Origin: Saprospiraceae bacterium
GTDB taxonomy: Bacteria > Bacteroidota > Bacteroidia > Chitinophagales > Saprospiraceae
Assembly (NCBI GenBank): GCA_024103005.1
Contig: JAGFJA010000049.1
Coordinates: 19,539 to 83,538 of the forward strand
DNA: 64,000 nucleotides
Reading direction: 5' to 3'
Made by a program: the position numbers and the translations under genes. Below are positions 7,953-16,764 of the stretch, one piece after another. Each line of letters starts with the position of its first letter. Positions within the stretch are counted from its first letter, which is position 1. The notes under the pieces are model-generated. The model did no database searches and was not told the origin of the DNA. It saw only the letters and a program-made list of their open reading frames with translations.

Positions 7953-10583
7953 ATGGGACAAATAGATATGCCGCAATCCAAAAAGAATTACAAGTTCAGA
8001 GAACTGAAGTGTTATTCTTCCACAGAGTGGCTTTATGACAATCAAAAGAAATACCGTCAGGTCTTTGACAGGTACGAAGTCGGGTATATCTACGCTGAGC
8101 TCTCCTTTATCAATAAGTTATATGACGAGGGTGACTGGCAGGCTCGTATTGAACTCAAATGTTACCAGATACTTGAAAATAATCAGCGTCAGGAAATCTG
8201 TTCACTGCATTTTGACAGAACTGTTTATAAATATGATCCAGTGGTGTATCTTAGGGAGGGTTGGGGATCAAAGACGGAAGGAAGCTTCTGGAAACAGGGT
8301 AGTTATTACTGGGAAGTGTACATCGATGGTGAAAAAGAGGGTACCAAACATTTTTATGTTACGGATGCTGACCGTCCCTTCTTCGAAAATGATGACAACC
8401 CTTATCTTTTGCTCGAAATGGTCAAATTATACGAAGGATCATACGGTGACGTACCTGCAGATGAACGTATAGGTTACACAGAATTTTCAAGCAGTGATAC
8501 GAGACTTATTTATATCGAACTTACCTTCGATAATTTTTTGCAAAAAAACTGGCAATGCGAAGTTTTCGTGCGGATATACAATAGCAGCCGTGAGATGAAA
8601 GGCCAGATTATCCGAATGGTAAATGTCAAAAAAGAAGATACAGAATTCATTATTACAGCCGGTTGGGGCACCAATGTTAAGGGCAATTGGAAAAAGGGCA
8701 AATACACTTATGAAGTTGTATTTATGGATCGCGTACTCGCCATAGTACCCTTTACCGTCGGTGAATTCTTTATCGAAGGTATGCCTCAGGTTTACACGAT
8801 GGATCCGCTAAAACCAAAGGAGCTGACGGATAGAGATGATGACAAGGAAACCTTTGAATCCATCATGAAGAAAATCGATAGCTTCATCGGATTAACTGAA
8901 ATCAAACAAGCCATCCGCAACCACTATGCATATATCAGTTTTCTCAATATCAGGAAGCAAAAAGGCTTAGAAACAGAGACAAAACTCAATCTCCACTCTG
9001 TTTTCATCGGTAATCCCGGAACCGGAAAGACAACCATTGCCGGATATATGGGTAAATTGTATAAAAAAATGGGCATTCTCTCTAAGGGTCACGTCCATGA
9101 AGTTAACCGGGTTGACTTAGTCGGAGAATATATAGGTCAGACAGCTCCAAAAGTTAAGCAGGCTATTGACCAGGCGAAAGGTGGTGTACTTTTTATCGAT
9201 GAAGCGTATGCACTAGCCAGAACCAATGACGATTCGAAAGATTTCGGACGGGAAGTCATAGAAATCTTGGTGAAAGAAATGTCTAGCCCTTCTTGTGACT
9301 TTGCCGTCATCGTGGCAGGCTACCCAAAAGAGATGAAACATTTCCTCCAATCCAATCCCGGCCTGAGCTCCAGGTTTAAAATGTACTATAACTTTACTGA
9401 TTATCTACCTCAGGAACTGAGTCAGATTGCCGACTATATCGCAACTGAACTGAAAGTAAGATTTACAAATAAGGCCAAATCTCTCTTGGATGAAATCATT
9501 CTGGAAGCATTCCGCAAAAAAGACAAAACATTCGGGAACGCCCGATTTGTTTACGATTTGGTCGAAAAAGCCAAGATAAATCTGGGCATCAGAACAATGC
9601 ATAAAACCAGCCCTGAAAGGCTTTCAGAATCACAGCTATCGACGATAACAGATCAGGACATTCTGAAGATCAAAGAAGTGATTAAACCTACCCTACCTAA
9701 TATACCGGTAGATAAAGAACTGTTGGCTGAGGCCAGGGCGGAGTTGAACGCTTTAATCGGAATGGAAGAAATTAAAAAAGACATCGAAGAGGCTATCGGA
9801 ATAGTTCTTTATAAAAGCAATCACGGCGAAAACCTGCTACACAAATTTTTCTTTCATACCATGCTGATCGGCAATCCGGGTACGGGTAAAACAACCGTAG
9901 CCCGTATTCTTGCCAAGTTATTTAAGGCCTTGGGAATACTGGAAAGAGGCCACCTTGTGGAAACAGATCGTCAGGGGCTGGTCGCCGGTTTTGTGGGACA
10001 AACTGCCATCAAAACCACAGAAAGAATTGACGAGGCAATGGGCGGCGTATTATTTATAGATGAGGCCTATGCCTTGGGAGGTGCCAACTTCAACGACTAT
10101 GGCAACGAAGCAATACAGGTTTTGCTGAAGAGAATGGAAGATGACCGGGGTAAATTCTATGTATTTGCAGCCGGATATCCGGATAATATGGACAGTTTCA
10201 TAAAGTCCAACCCGGGTCTTTCAAGTAGGTTTGACAAGACATTGAAATTTTATGACTATAGCCCTGAAGAACTTATGCAGATTGCTGTCAAAATGTTAAA
10301 GGAACAATCATTCAGCCTCTCTTCCAAAGCTCATGAGCACCTCCACGCCTACATTCACTTTATATGGCAGTTCAGAGATAAATATTTCGGAAATGCCCGA
10401 ACTATAAGGTTAATCGTCGATGAAGTGATTAAAAAGCATAATATCAGACTTATCCTTGAAACAACAAAAGAACCATCGAGAAAGAAAATAAATATCATTG
10501 CATTTGAAGATGTCAAATTCCTTGAATTGAAATCTGAAAGTCTTGTGTTTAACAGAAGGGCAATTGGTTTTGGCAACCATTAA
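7953..10583 (+). CDS. Tandem CbbX/SpoVK-type AAA+ ATPase with duplicated N-domain
   Basis: 876 residues. Two AAA+ modules of the CbbX/CfxQ/SpoVK class: Walker A GNPGTGKT at 353-360 and 640-647, Walker B with FIDEAYAL centred on Asp416-Glu417 and Asp703-Glu704, and downstream GYP...SNPGLSSRF arginine motifs in both. The first 275 residues are two copies of a beta-rich domain (about 10-135 and 148-275) sharing the pattern GWG(S/T), then W-K-x-G-x-Y and a closing F-x-V. This family includes Rubisco activase CbbX and the type VII secretion ATPase EccA, which remodel protein partners by threading; nothing here points to Rubisco or ESX. It stands alone between an AT-rich gap and mgtC, so the partner is unknown. 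Intact, cytoplasmic. Confidence 0.85.
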   Translation: MGQIDMPQSKKNYKFRELKCYSSTEWLYDNQKKYRQVFDRYEVGYIYAELSFINKLYDEGDWQARIELKCYQILENNQRQEICSLHFDRTVYKYDPVVYLREGWGSKTEGSFWKQGSYYWEVYIDGEKEGTKHFYVTDADRPFFENDDNPYLLLEMVKLYEGSYGDVPADERIGYTEFSSSDTRLIYIELTFDNFLQKNWQCEVFVRIYNSSREMKGQIIRMVNVKKEDTEFIITAGWGTNVKGNWKKGKYTYEVVFMDRVLAIVPFTVGEFFIEGMPQVYTMDPLKPKELTDRDDDKETFESIMKKIDSFIGLTEIKQAIRNHYAYISFLNIRKQKGLETETKLNLHSVFIGNPGTGKTTIAGYMGKLYKKMGILSKGHVHEVNRVDLVGEYIGQTAPKVKQAIDQAKGGVLFIDEAYALARTNDDSKDFGREVIEILVKEMSSPSCDFAVIVAGYPKEMKHFLQSNPGLSSRFKMYYNFTDYLPQELSQIADYIATELKVRFTNKAKSLLDEIILEAFRKKDKTFGNARFVYDLVEKAKINLGIRTMHKTSPERLSESQLSTITDQDILKIKEVIKPTLPNIPVDKELLAEARAELNALIGMEEIKKDIEEAIGIVLYKSNHGENLLHKFFFHTMLIGNPGTGKTTVARILAKLFKALGILERGHLVETDRQGLVAGFVGQTAIKTTERIDEAMGGVLFIDEAYALGGANFNDYGNEAIQVLLKRMEDDRGKFYVFAAGYPDNMDSFIKSNPGLSSRFDKTLKFYDYSPEELMQIAVKMLKEQSFSLSSKAHEHLHAYIHFIWQFRDKYFGNARTIRLIVDEVIKKHNIRLILETTKEPSRKKINIIAFEDVKFLELKSESLVFNRRAIGFGNH

Positions 10584-10805
10584 TAAACCTGCCTTTCAAC
10601 CAATAAGCCACCGGATTTCTGAATTTTCACCTTATCTATGATTAAGCAAGTGTCTCCAATCTCTTTCCGCCTATTTCATTTATAATCAGTTTAGGGAGAA
10701 ACAAATGAAAGTCAGAAATAAATGGTATATTCGACCAAATTAATTACTTATAATAATTGTTGTTAAATCGGGTGTACACACTCATTAACGCCAAATTTTA
10801 CTTGT

Positions 10806-11483
10806 ATGATAAGTTGGCAAGATATACTAATCCGGCTCGCACTTGCATCCCTTTTCAGTGCATTAATCGGGCTTGAACGTGAACGAAAAAATCTGACAGC
10901 GGGACTGAGGACGCACATGATGGTATGTGTAGGTTCATGCCTTATCATGATCGTCTCTGCCTACGGATTTTCAGACATTCTGACTTCAGATCATGTCAAC
11001 CTGGACCCTTCCCGGATTGCAGCTCAGGTAGTCAGCGGTATTGGTTTCATTGGAGCAGGTACTATCTTGTTTTTAAAACAGGGAACTGTTCATGGGCTGA
11101 CTACAGCATCCGGATTATGGACGGTGGCGGCCATAGGTCTGGCCACAGGAGGCGGCTTGTATTTCGCCGCTGCTGCCACTACAATCATTGCCCTGATTAT
11201 TTTGTGGGGTCTTCAGCAACTGGAGCACATATATTCCAGCCGTTTTAAGATGAAGTCATTAAGAATAGTGTCCAATACCCATGATAAGGCAGTGGAAGCG
11301 CTCGATTTTCTCGTTAGACGGGAAGATATACAGATGCAGACCTTTTCGCTGGAAAAAGTCAAGGACGAATTTGTCCTTCAGGTTAAGTTTGAAGATAAGG
11401 TACCGGATGAATTGGAAAAAATAATTACTTCATTTGCTAATAATAAAGAAATAAAAGGAATTTTCTGGGATAAGAACTTATAA
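10806..11483 (+). CDS. mgtC: MgtC/SapB family membrane protein
   Basis: 225 residues. The N-terminal 140 residues carry the MgtC signature (GLERERKNLTAGLRTHM, then SGIGFIGAGTILF and GLTTASGLWTVAAIGLA) within four to five membrane segments; the C-terminal 80 residues form a soluble ACT-like domain. MgtC proteins modulate ATP synthase and phosphate or magnesium homeostasis in pathogens; in free-living Bacteroidota the role is less clear. It is preceded by 222 bases with no gene and followed by the PLP enzyme 71 bases on, possibly in the same transcript. Confidence 0.88.
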   Translation: MISWQDILIRLALASLFSALIGLERERKNLTAGLRTHMMVCVGSCLIMIVSAYGFSDILTSDHVNLDPSRIAAQVVSGIGFIGAGTILFLKQGTVHGLTTASGLWTVAAIGLATGGGLYFAAAATTIIALIILWGLQQLEHIYSSRFKMKSLRIVSNTHDKAVEALDFLVRREDIQMQTFSLEKVKDEFVLQVKFEDKVPDELEKIITSFANNKEIKGIFWDKNL

Positions 11484-11554
11484 TTATCCACAGGAAAGTT
11501 TCCGGTTACAAATAATTTAATTAAGCATTTTACATCAAGCAAAATTCTGCACTT

Positions 11555-12820
11555 ATGAAAGAAGAAAAAAAGCATAAAATGAGGCCGGAAAGTCTGATGA
11601 TGTCTTATGGGTATAAGCCCGAATTATCTGAAGGAGCGGTCAAATGCCCTATATTTCAGACATCGACCTTTGTATTCAAAACAGCTGAAGACGGGAAGGC
11701 ATTTTTTCAAGTAGCTTATGGGCACAGAACTCCGGAAGAGGGCGAAGAATTGGGTTTGATTTACAGCAGACTTAATAATCCTGACCTTGAAATTCTGGAA
11801 AACAGGTTGACGTTGTGGGATGAAGCAGAGGATTGTGCCGTTTTTGAAAGTGGTATGTCGGCTATAACGACTGTCTTACTCGAATTCCTGAGACCCGGTG
11901 ATACTATCCTCATCAGCAGCCCTTTATACGGAGGCAGTGATCATTTTATCAAAAAAATATTGACACAATTTGGGATCAATGTAATCGAATTCAGAGCCGG
12001 TAAATCAGAAGGCGAAATTTACAAAACCATTGAAGACAGTGGCCTTAGTAAAAATTTAAAACTGATTTACATCGAAACACCGGCTAACCCGACAAATGAC
12101 CTCGTAGATATTCAAATATGCAAGTCTATCGCTACACATTTCAGCCAACTCACAGGAAATCATATCTATCTGGTAGTTGACAACACTTATATGGGACCTG
12201 TATGGCAGCATCCGCTTAAATTTGGAGCCGACCTCGTCATATATTCCGCAACCAAGTATATCGGCGGTCACAGCGATGTCATCGCAGGTGCCTGTCTGGG
12301 TTCCAAGGAGTTGATTTCCCGGATAAGGGTCCTGAGGACCTTTCTGGGCAACATGGCAAGCCCAAATACAGGGTGGCTCTTGCTGAGAAGCCTTGAAACA
12401 CTAAAGGCAAGGATGGATATCCAGGCAGCTAATGCAGACAAAATTGCTGACTTCCTCAATAATCACCCTAAAATAGATAAGGTATATTTTCCGGGTAATC
12501 TGACGGAAAAAGACGGCTTGCCCTATCACACCAAGGTTAAACAATGCCTTACTAATGGAGGCATGATCTCATTTGATGTCAAAGGCGGTGAGAAAGAAGC
12601 ATTTACCTTCCTCAATGCGCTTAAGCTGATTAAACTTGCTGTCAGCTTAGGAAGTACAGAAAGCCTGGCAGAACATCCTGCCACTATGACGCACGTGGAC
12701 GTAGAACCTCAGCTGTTAAAGGAATTATCCATAACCGGCAAAATGATACGCCTATCTGTCGGTGTTGAATACTTTGAAGATATTATTGAAGATATCCGGC
12801 AGGCACTTGATAAAATATAA
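11555..12820 (+). CDS. Cystathionine gamma-synthase family PLP enzyme
   Basis: 421 residues of the Cys/Met metabolism PLP-dependent family. The PLP Schiff-base lysine is Lys234 in SATKYIGGHSD; the phosphate-binding SGMSAITT and the ETPANPT segment are intact. Members are cystathionine gamma-synthase, cystathionine beta/gamma-lyase, methionine gamma-lyase or O-acetylhomoserine sulfhydrylase; sequence reading alone does not separate them. The long N-terminal segment around AYGHRTPEEGEELGLIYSR, between TFVF and the YSR motif, is typical of the branch annotated as 'cystathionine gamma-synthase family' or methionine gamma-lyase in Bacteroidota. A second, more divergent member lies at 17847. Confidence 0.85.
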   Translation: MKEEKKHKMRPESLMMSYGYKPELSEGAVKCPIFQTSTFVFKTAEDGKAFFQVAYGHRTPEEGEELGLIYSRLNNPDLEILENRLTLWDEAEDCAVFESGMSAITTVLLEFLRPGDTILISSPLYGGSDHFIKKILTQFGINVIEFRAGKSEGEIYKTIEDSGLSKNLKLIYIETPANPTNDLVDIQICKSIATHFSQLTGNHIYLVVDNTYMGPVWQHPLKFGADLVIYSATKYIGGHSDVIAGACLGSKELISRIRVLRTFLGNMASPNTGWLLLRSLETLKARMDIQAANADKIADFLNNHPKIDKVYFPGNLTEKDGLPYHTKVKQCLTNGGMISFDVKGGEKEAFTFLNALKLIKLAVSLGSTESLAEHPATMTHVDVEPQLLKELSITGKMIRLSVGVEYFEDIIEDIRQALDKI

Positions 12821-12997
12821 TGCTCATGTGATTGTATAGCATGATAGCCGGAACGAAATAAGTAACGAAAAAAGAGAATTTGTTAGCACACGTTTATAAA
12901 AGTAACATCTTTTCATGTGCATTTCTCTTGCTCTAGCAAAAAAATTACCGCTTAAAGGCCAAAAGGAATATATAAGGTATAATTGACGGAAATTAAA

Positions 12998-13031
12998 AAA
13001 AAGGGAAATGTACTTTTACAATTCCCTTTTT
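12998..13031. terminator. Bidirectional terminator between PLP gene and tyrS
   Basis: Hairpin AAAAAGGGAA ... TTCCCTTTTT with an inner TGTA/TACA stem, one A-A mismatch and a 4-base loop, flanked by A and T runs on both sides. It sits in the 383-base gap (12821-13203) between two convergent genes and can serve both. I see nothing else coding in that gap. Confidence 0.8.
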
Positions 13032-13203
13032 AAATGTATTAAGCATCACCCTTTCCAAATCCATACCGAAAAATTCTCCGGTCAATAACGGTTATTTGTT
13101 CCGTCTTTTAATGATACAAAAATGAAGAATCAATATATTATAAACTTCATGGGAAAAAGTGAATTTAAAAATTAGTAGTTTTCATTGATTAATCCCGCAA
13201 CGA

Positions 13204-14475
13204 TCAGGTCAATTCGACAAGAACTTTTTGTTTCTTGCCGTTTTCAATGAAGACATAACCCGTGCCAAAAATCTGGTTCGGATCAGCCATTGCATTTACA
13301 TCTTGTACCTTTACCCTGTTTATCTGAACTGCCTGTCCCTGGATAGCCCTTTTTGCCTCCCCCTTTGAGGCAAATACTCCCAAATCTTCGGTAAGAATGT
13401 CCATCAACTGCCGGTCAGTCGTCCACCGAGACCGTTGCATATTCTTCACCTCCAGCTCTCCTTTCAAGAGACGGATAGTATGCTCTTCAAGGGATTTAAT
13501 TGCATTTTCATCAAAACCTTTGCCGTACAATAATGACGAGACTTGCTTAACTGCTTCAAAGTCATCTCTGCTATGCACCCTGACCGTAATTTCTTCTGCC
13601 AGGGCCTTCTTGACTTCATTTGGCTGGTCGACAAGCATTGCATCCAGAGCAAGAATTTCTTCCCTGGGCTTGAATGAAAAATACCTCAACAATTTCGACA
13701 TATCTTCATCACTGCAATTGAGCCAGAACTGATAAAACTGGTAAGCATTGGTCATTTCAGGGTCGAGCCAGATTGCGCCTGATTCGGATTTACCAAACTT
13801 GGTACCATCCGACTTGGTCAACAGCGGAGTCGTGACAGCATAAGCCTTTCCACCTATGTTTCTGCGAATAAATTCAGTTCCTGCCGTAATATTTCCCCAT
13901 TGGTCAGAACCGCCCATCTGCAGCCTGCAATTATACCGATCGTACAATACCTGAAAATCATAGCCCTGCAAGAGTTGATAGCTAAATTCAGTAAAGGAAA
14001 TACCCGTTTCCATACGTTTTTTGACAGACTCTTTACTCGCCATATAATTGACCGTCAGCGTTTTTCCTACGTCACGCAGGAAGGTGAGGACATTCATATC
14101 CTTATAAAAATCATAGTTATTGACGAAGGTAGCCGCATTTGGTCCCTCAAAATCCAATAATTTTTTGAACTGTTTCATCTGGCGTTCAATATTTACCTGA
14201 ACCTCTTCGACGGTCTTGAGCACTCGTTCGGCATCCTTGAAAGACGGGTCTCCGATCATGCCGGTAGCTCCACCCAACAAAACAATCGGTTTATTGCCGG
14301 TCCGCTGAAAATGAGCGAGCAACATCACCTGAACCATATTACCAATAGTCAGGGAAGCTGCCGTAGGGTCAAAACCGATGTAACCGACCACCGGTCCTTG
14401 CTCAAAAATATCTTCAATGCCCGGTGTGTGATCCATGAGCATATTTCGCCATTTCAGTTCTTCAATAAAATTCAT
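13204..14475 (-). CDS. tyrS: Tyrosyl-tRNA synthetase
   Basis: 423 residues, the bacterial TyrRS length. Class I motifs are visible: the HIGH-equivalent PTAASLTIGN near residue 37, the tyrosine-binding region SYQLLQGYDF, GGSDQWGN, and the KMSKS-equivalent KFGKSESG. A C-terminal S4 RNA-binding domain follows (ASKGEAKRAIQGQAVQINR). The enzyme attaches tyrosine to tRNA-Tyr. A good Bacteroidota promoter is found about 70 bases upstream, overlapping the divergent promoter of the permease gene. Confidence 0.96.
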   Translation of the reverse strand: MNFIEELKWRNMLMDHTPGIEDIFEQGPVVGYIGFDPTAASLTIGNMVQVMLLAHFQRTGNKPIVLLGGATGMIGDPSFKDAERVLKTVEEVQVNIERQMKQFKKLLDFEGPNAATFVNNYDFYKDMNVLTFLRDVGKTLTVNYMASKESVKKRMETGISFTEFSYQLLQGYDFQVLYDRYNCRLQMGGSDQWGNITAGTEFIRRNIGGKAYAVTTPLLTKSDGTKFGKSESGAIWLDPEMTNAYQFYQFWLNCSDEDMSKLLRYFSFKPREEILALDAMLVDQPNEVKKALAEEITVRVHSRDDFEAVKQVSSLLYGKGFDENAIKSLEEHTIRLLKGELEVKNMQRSRWTTDRQLMDILTEDLGVFASKGEAKRAIQGQAVQINRVKVQDVNAMADPNQIFGTGYVFIENGKKQKVLVELT

Positions 14476-14540
14476 CTTCTAATCTATTGATATTGTGTAT
14501 ATTACTTAATAAAAAAGGAATAATATTCGTTTAAAATTTT

Positions 14541-14567
14541 TTGCAAAGGTATCAAATTGTAGCTTTG
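14541..14567 (+). promoter_or_regulatory. Predicted permease promoter, overlapping the tyrS promoter
   Basis: On the plus strand: TTG (14541-14543), 16-base spacer, TAGCTTTG (14560-14567). The TTG start codon of the permease follows after 19 bases. The spacer is slightly short for the consensus. It occupies the same DNA as the divergent tyrS promoter. Confidence 0.5.
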
Positions 14568-14575
14568 CTAGGCAA
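14544..14575 (-). promoter_or_regulatory. Predicted tyrS promoter
   Basis: On the minus strand: TTG (14575-14573), 21-base spacer, TACCTTTG (14551-14544). This matches the Bacteroidota sigma-ABfr consensus TTG-N17-23-TAnnTTTG. It leaves a 5' leader of about 60 bases. Confidence 0.6.
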
Positions 14576-14586
14576 AAATTTAAAGA

Positions 14587-15879
14587 TTGAACCTTAGTCT
14601 CTTCATAGCTGACCGGATAAACAGGCACGAAAACAGTGCATTTGCATCATTTATTATCAAATTAGCCATCATTTCTGTTACTTTGAGTGTCTCAGTGATG
14701 ATTATCACTACCTGTCTGGTCATGGGCTTTAAGAACCAAATCAAATCGAAAGTCTTTGACTTCTGGGGTCACATACACCTCAATAGTCCTGAATACAATC
14801 AGGCATTGGAACCCCGCCCGCTTCAACTTAGTGAAGGACTACTGGATTCTATCCGACATATTAAAAATGTTCCCTATACAGATGAAAGAAATCTACTGGG
14901 CATTCCCCTACCTCCAAAAGATAGGCATACCGCCGGTGGAATTGAACACATACAAGGAATTGTCCAGGTTCCGGGTATCCTGACCATCCATAACCAAATA
15001 GAAGGTCTTGTCCTGAAAGGTGTTGGGCTTGCCTTCGATACGACCTTTTTGAATAAGTATCTGATTAGTGGTACAGGTCTTTTAAAAAATGATTCGACAC
15101 AGCGAACTATCATAATCAGTCAAACTACGGCTTCCAGACTAAAACTCAAAGTCGGAGAAGACATTGTTGTGTATTTTGTTGTAGGAGGTAAACAAATAGG
15201 ACGAAAATTCAAAATAAGTGGCATCTACAATACCGGTTTGGAAGAGTATGACCAAAAGTTTGCCTTATGCGCCGCTTCAGTCCTCCAGCAACTGCTCAAC
15301 TGGCGGTCGGACGAGTTTACAGGATATGAGATTTTTGTAAACAATCTGGACGACCTGGAACCCATCAATGACTATTTATATGCTGAAGTATTACCGACAA
15401 ACGTGTTCAGCTCAACCATCAGAAACAAGTTACCCGGTATTTTCGAGTGGCTTCAGTTACAGGATTACAATGAAGTCGTCATCCTTGGATTGATGATAAT
15501 TGTTTGTCTTATAAATATGGTGACGGTACTGATTATATTTATCCTCAATCGGCTGAAGATGATAGGCATCCTCAAAACTTTAGGCATGAAAAACAGGAGT
15601 ATGCAGTTAATATTTCTGCTTCAAGCATCCCGCATCATTATATTTGGCCTTATCGGGGGAAATCTGATAGGCCTCGGACTTGCATGGATTCAGTATCATT
15701 ACAAAATAATCCGGCTGAATGAGGCAGATTACTACCTTTCAATAGCTCCGATAGAGTTTTCATTTTCGACCATCCTTTTAATAAATGTCTTTACTCTCAT
15801 AGCTATCATGACCTTCCTCATTATACCTTCGACTATCATATCTCGAATTTCACCGGTAAAAACCATTGAATACAATTAA
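14587..15879 (+). CDS. FtsX/LolC-type ABC transporter permease
   Basis: 430 residues. One membrane segment near the N-terminus (about 22-46), a large periplasmic domain (about 47-295), then three C-terminal membrane segments, the MacB/FtsX/LolC topology. The start is TTG at 14587: an in-frame TAA lies six bases upstream, and the protein opens with NLSLFIADRI, close to the family N-terminus. LolC/E-like permeases extract lipoproteins from the inner membrane together with an ATPase; no ATPase gene is adjacent, so the partner must be encoded elsewhere. Confidence 0.85.
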   Translation: MNLSLFIADRINRHENSAFASFIIKLAIISVTLSVSVMIITTCLVMGFKNQIKSKVFDFWGHIHLNSPEYNQALEPRPLQLSEGLLDSIRHIKNVPYTDERNLLGIPLPPKDRHTAGGIEHIQGIVQVPGILTIHNQIEGLVLKGVGLAFDTTFLNKYLISGTGLLKNDSTQRTIIISQTTASRLKLKVGEDIVVYFVVGGKQIGRKFKISGIYNTGLEEYDQKFALCAASVLQQLLNWRSDEFTGYEIFVNNLDDLEPINDYLYAEVLPTNVFSSTIRNKLPGIFEWLQLQDYNEVVILGLMIIVCLINMVTVLIIFILNRLKMIGILKTLGMKNRSMQLIFLLQASRIIIFGLIGGNLIGLGLAWIQYHYKIIRLNEADYYLSIAPIEFSFSTILLINVFTLIAIMTFLIIPSTIISRISPVKTIEYN

Positions 15880-16005
15880 TCCATTTCGGTTTGAGATTAC
15901 TATGAATAGGGTCAGTCAGCGAATTATTAAATTAATACTTAAATGACTAATTCTTAATTAAATGATAATCATACTATTAGAATATAATTTAAGTATCAAA
16001 TACAA

Positions 16006-16764
16006 ATGCTAAAATTAGGAGCAATCATATTATCTAAATTGTCTTTCTACTTTCTTAGTTTACCATTGAGAATATGGCGTCTCATTCTTCATTTATTTTT
16101 TCTTTTTAAAATAATTTTCAAGCCTGATAACCTGCCAATTCACTACACTTTTTATAGAAAGTCAATAATCTGGAGTATCGAACTAATGCACTATCTCATT
16201 GACCTGGCCGGTATTCCGGAAATACTTGAAATCACTCTGCAAGTTATTCATCCCGGAAACAGACAACTCACTATTATCGAAAAGTCAAAAATTTCAAGCA
16301 TTTATGGAAATGAAGTCCTGCTATACCCGCTTTCTTTAGATCTGTCACACTCTTTTATGCGACAATCTGCATCGGCTTTTGTAGGTGTCAACACCATATT
16401 TTTCAATACCGAGCTGAATGATGAAACCCTTATTCATGAAGTGTGCCATTGTCTTCAATATCAAAGATACGGCTCGGTATATATCATCAGAGCCCTACTC
16501 GCACAACGATCCAAGGAAGGATATGAATACGGAGGGTTGCACTTTCTTAAAAAATGGGTAGTTGACGGCCAAATCAATCAATTAAACTACGAGCAAATGG
16601 CCGAAATCCTTACCCATGCTTTTATTTTCAAGTCTGAAACCGGAGAAAATCATTATTCTGAAAGGGAAAAGATTATGGCAGTGTACGATGTTGCCCGACA
16701 AAAAATTTTGGATCAAATCAACGATCAGGATTCGGTATCGAGGGTTTTACGGCTTTGGAGGTAG
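16006..16764 (+). CDS. HEXXH-containing protein, DUF4157-like
   Basis: 252 residues. A hydrophobic, basic N-terminal stretch (about 1-38) may anchor it to the membrane. The only motif is His144-Glu-Val-Cys-His148 (LIHEVCHCLQYQRYG), which resembles the DUF4157 HELTHxxQ pattern and suggests a zinc-binding, metallopeptidase-like fold. A third ligand cannot be assigned. The last 40 bases overlap the end of the convergent rluD gene. Function unknown; the peptidase idea rests on one motif. Confidence 0.7.
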   Translation: MLKLGAIILSKLSFYFLSLPLRIWRLILHLFFLFKIIFKPDNLPIHYTFYRKSIIWSIELMHYLIDLAGIPEILEITLQVIHPGNRQLTIIEKSKISSIYGNEVLLYPLSLDLSHSFMRQSASAFVGVNTIFFNTELNDETLIHEVCHCLQYQRYGSVYIIRALLAQRSKEGYEYGGLHFLKKWVVDGQINQLNYEQMAEILTHAFIFKSETGENHYSEREKIMAVYDVARQKILDQINDQDSVSRVLRLWR

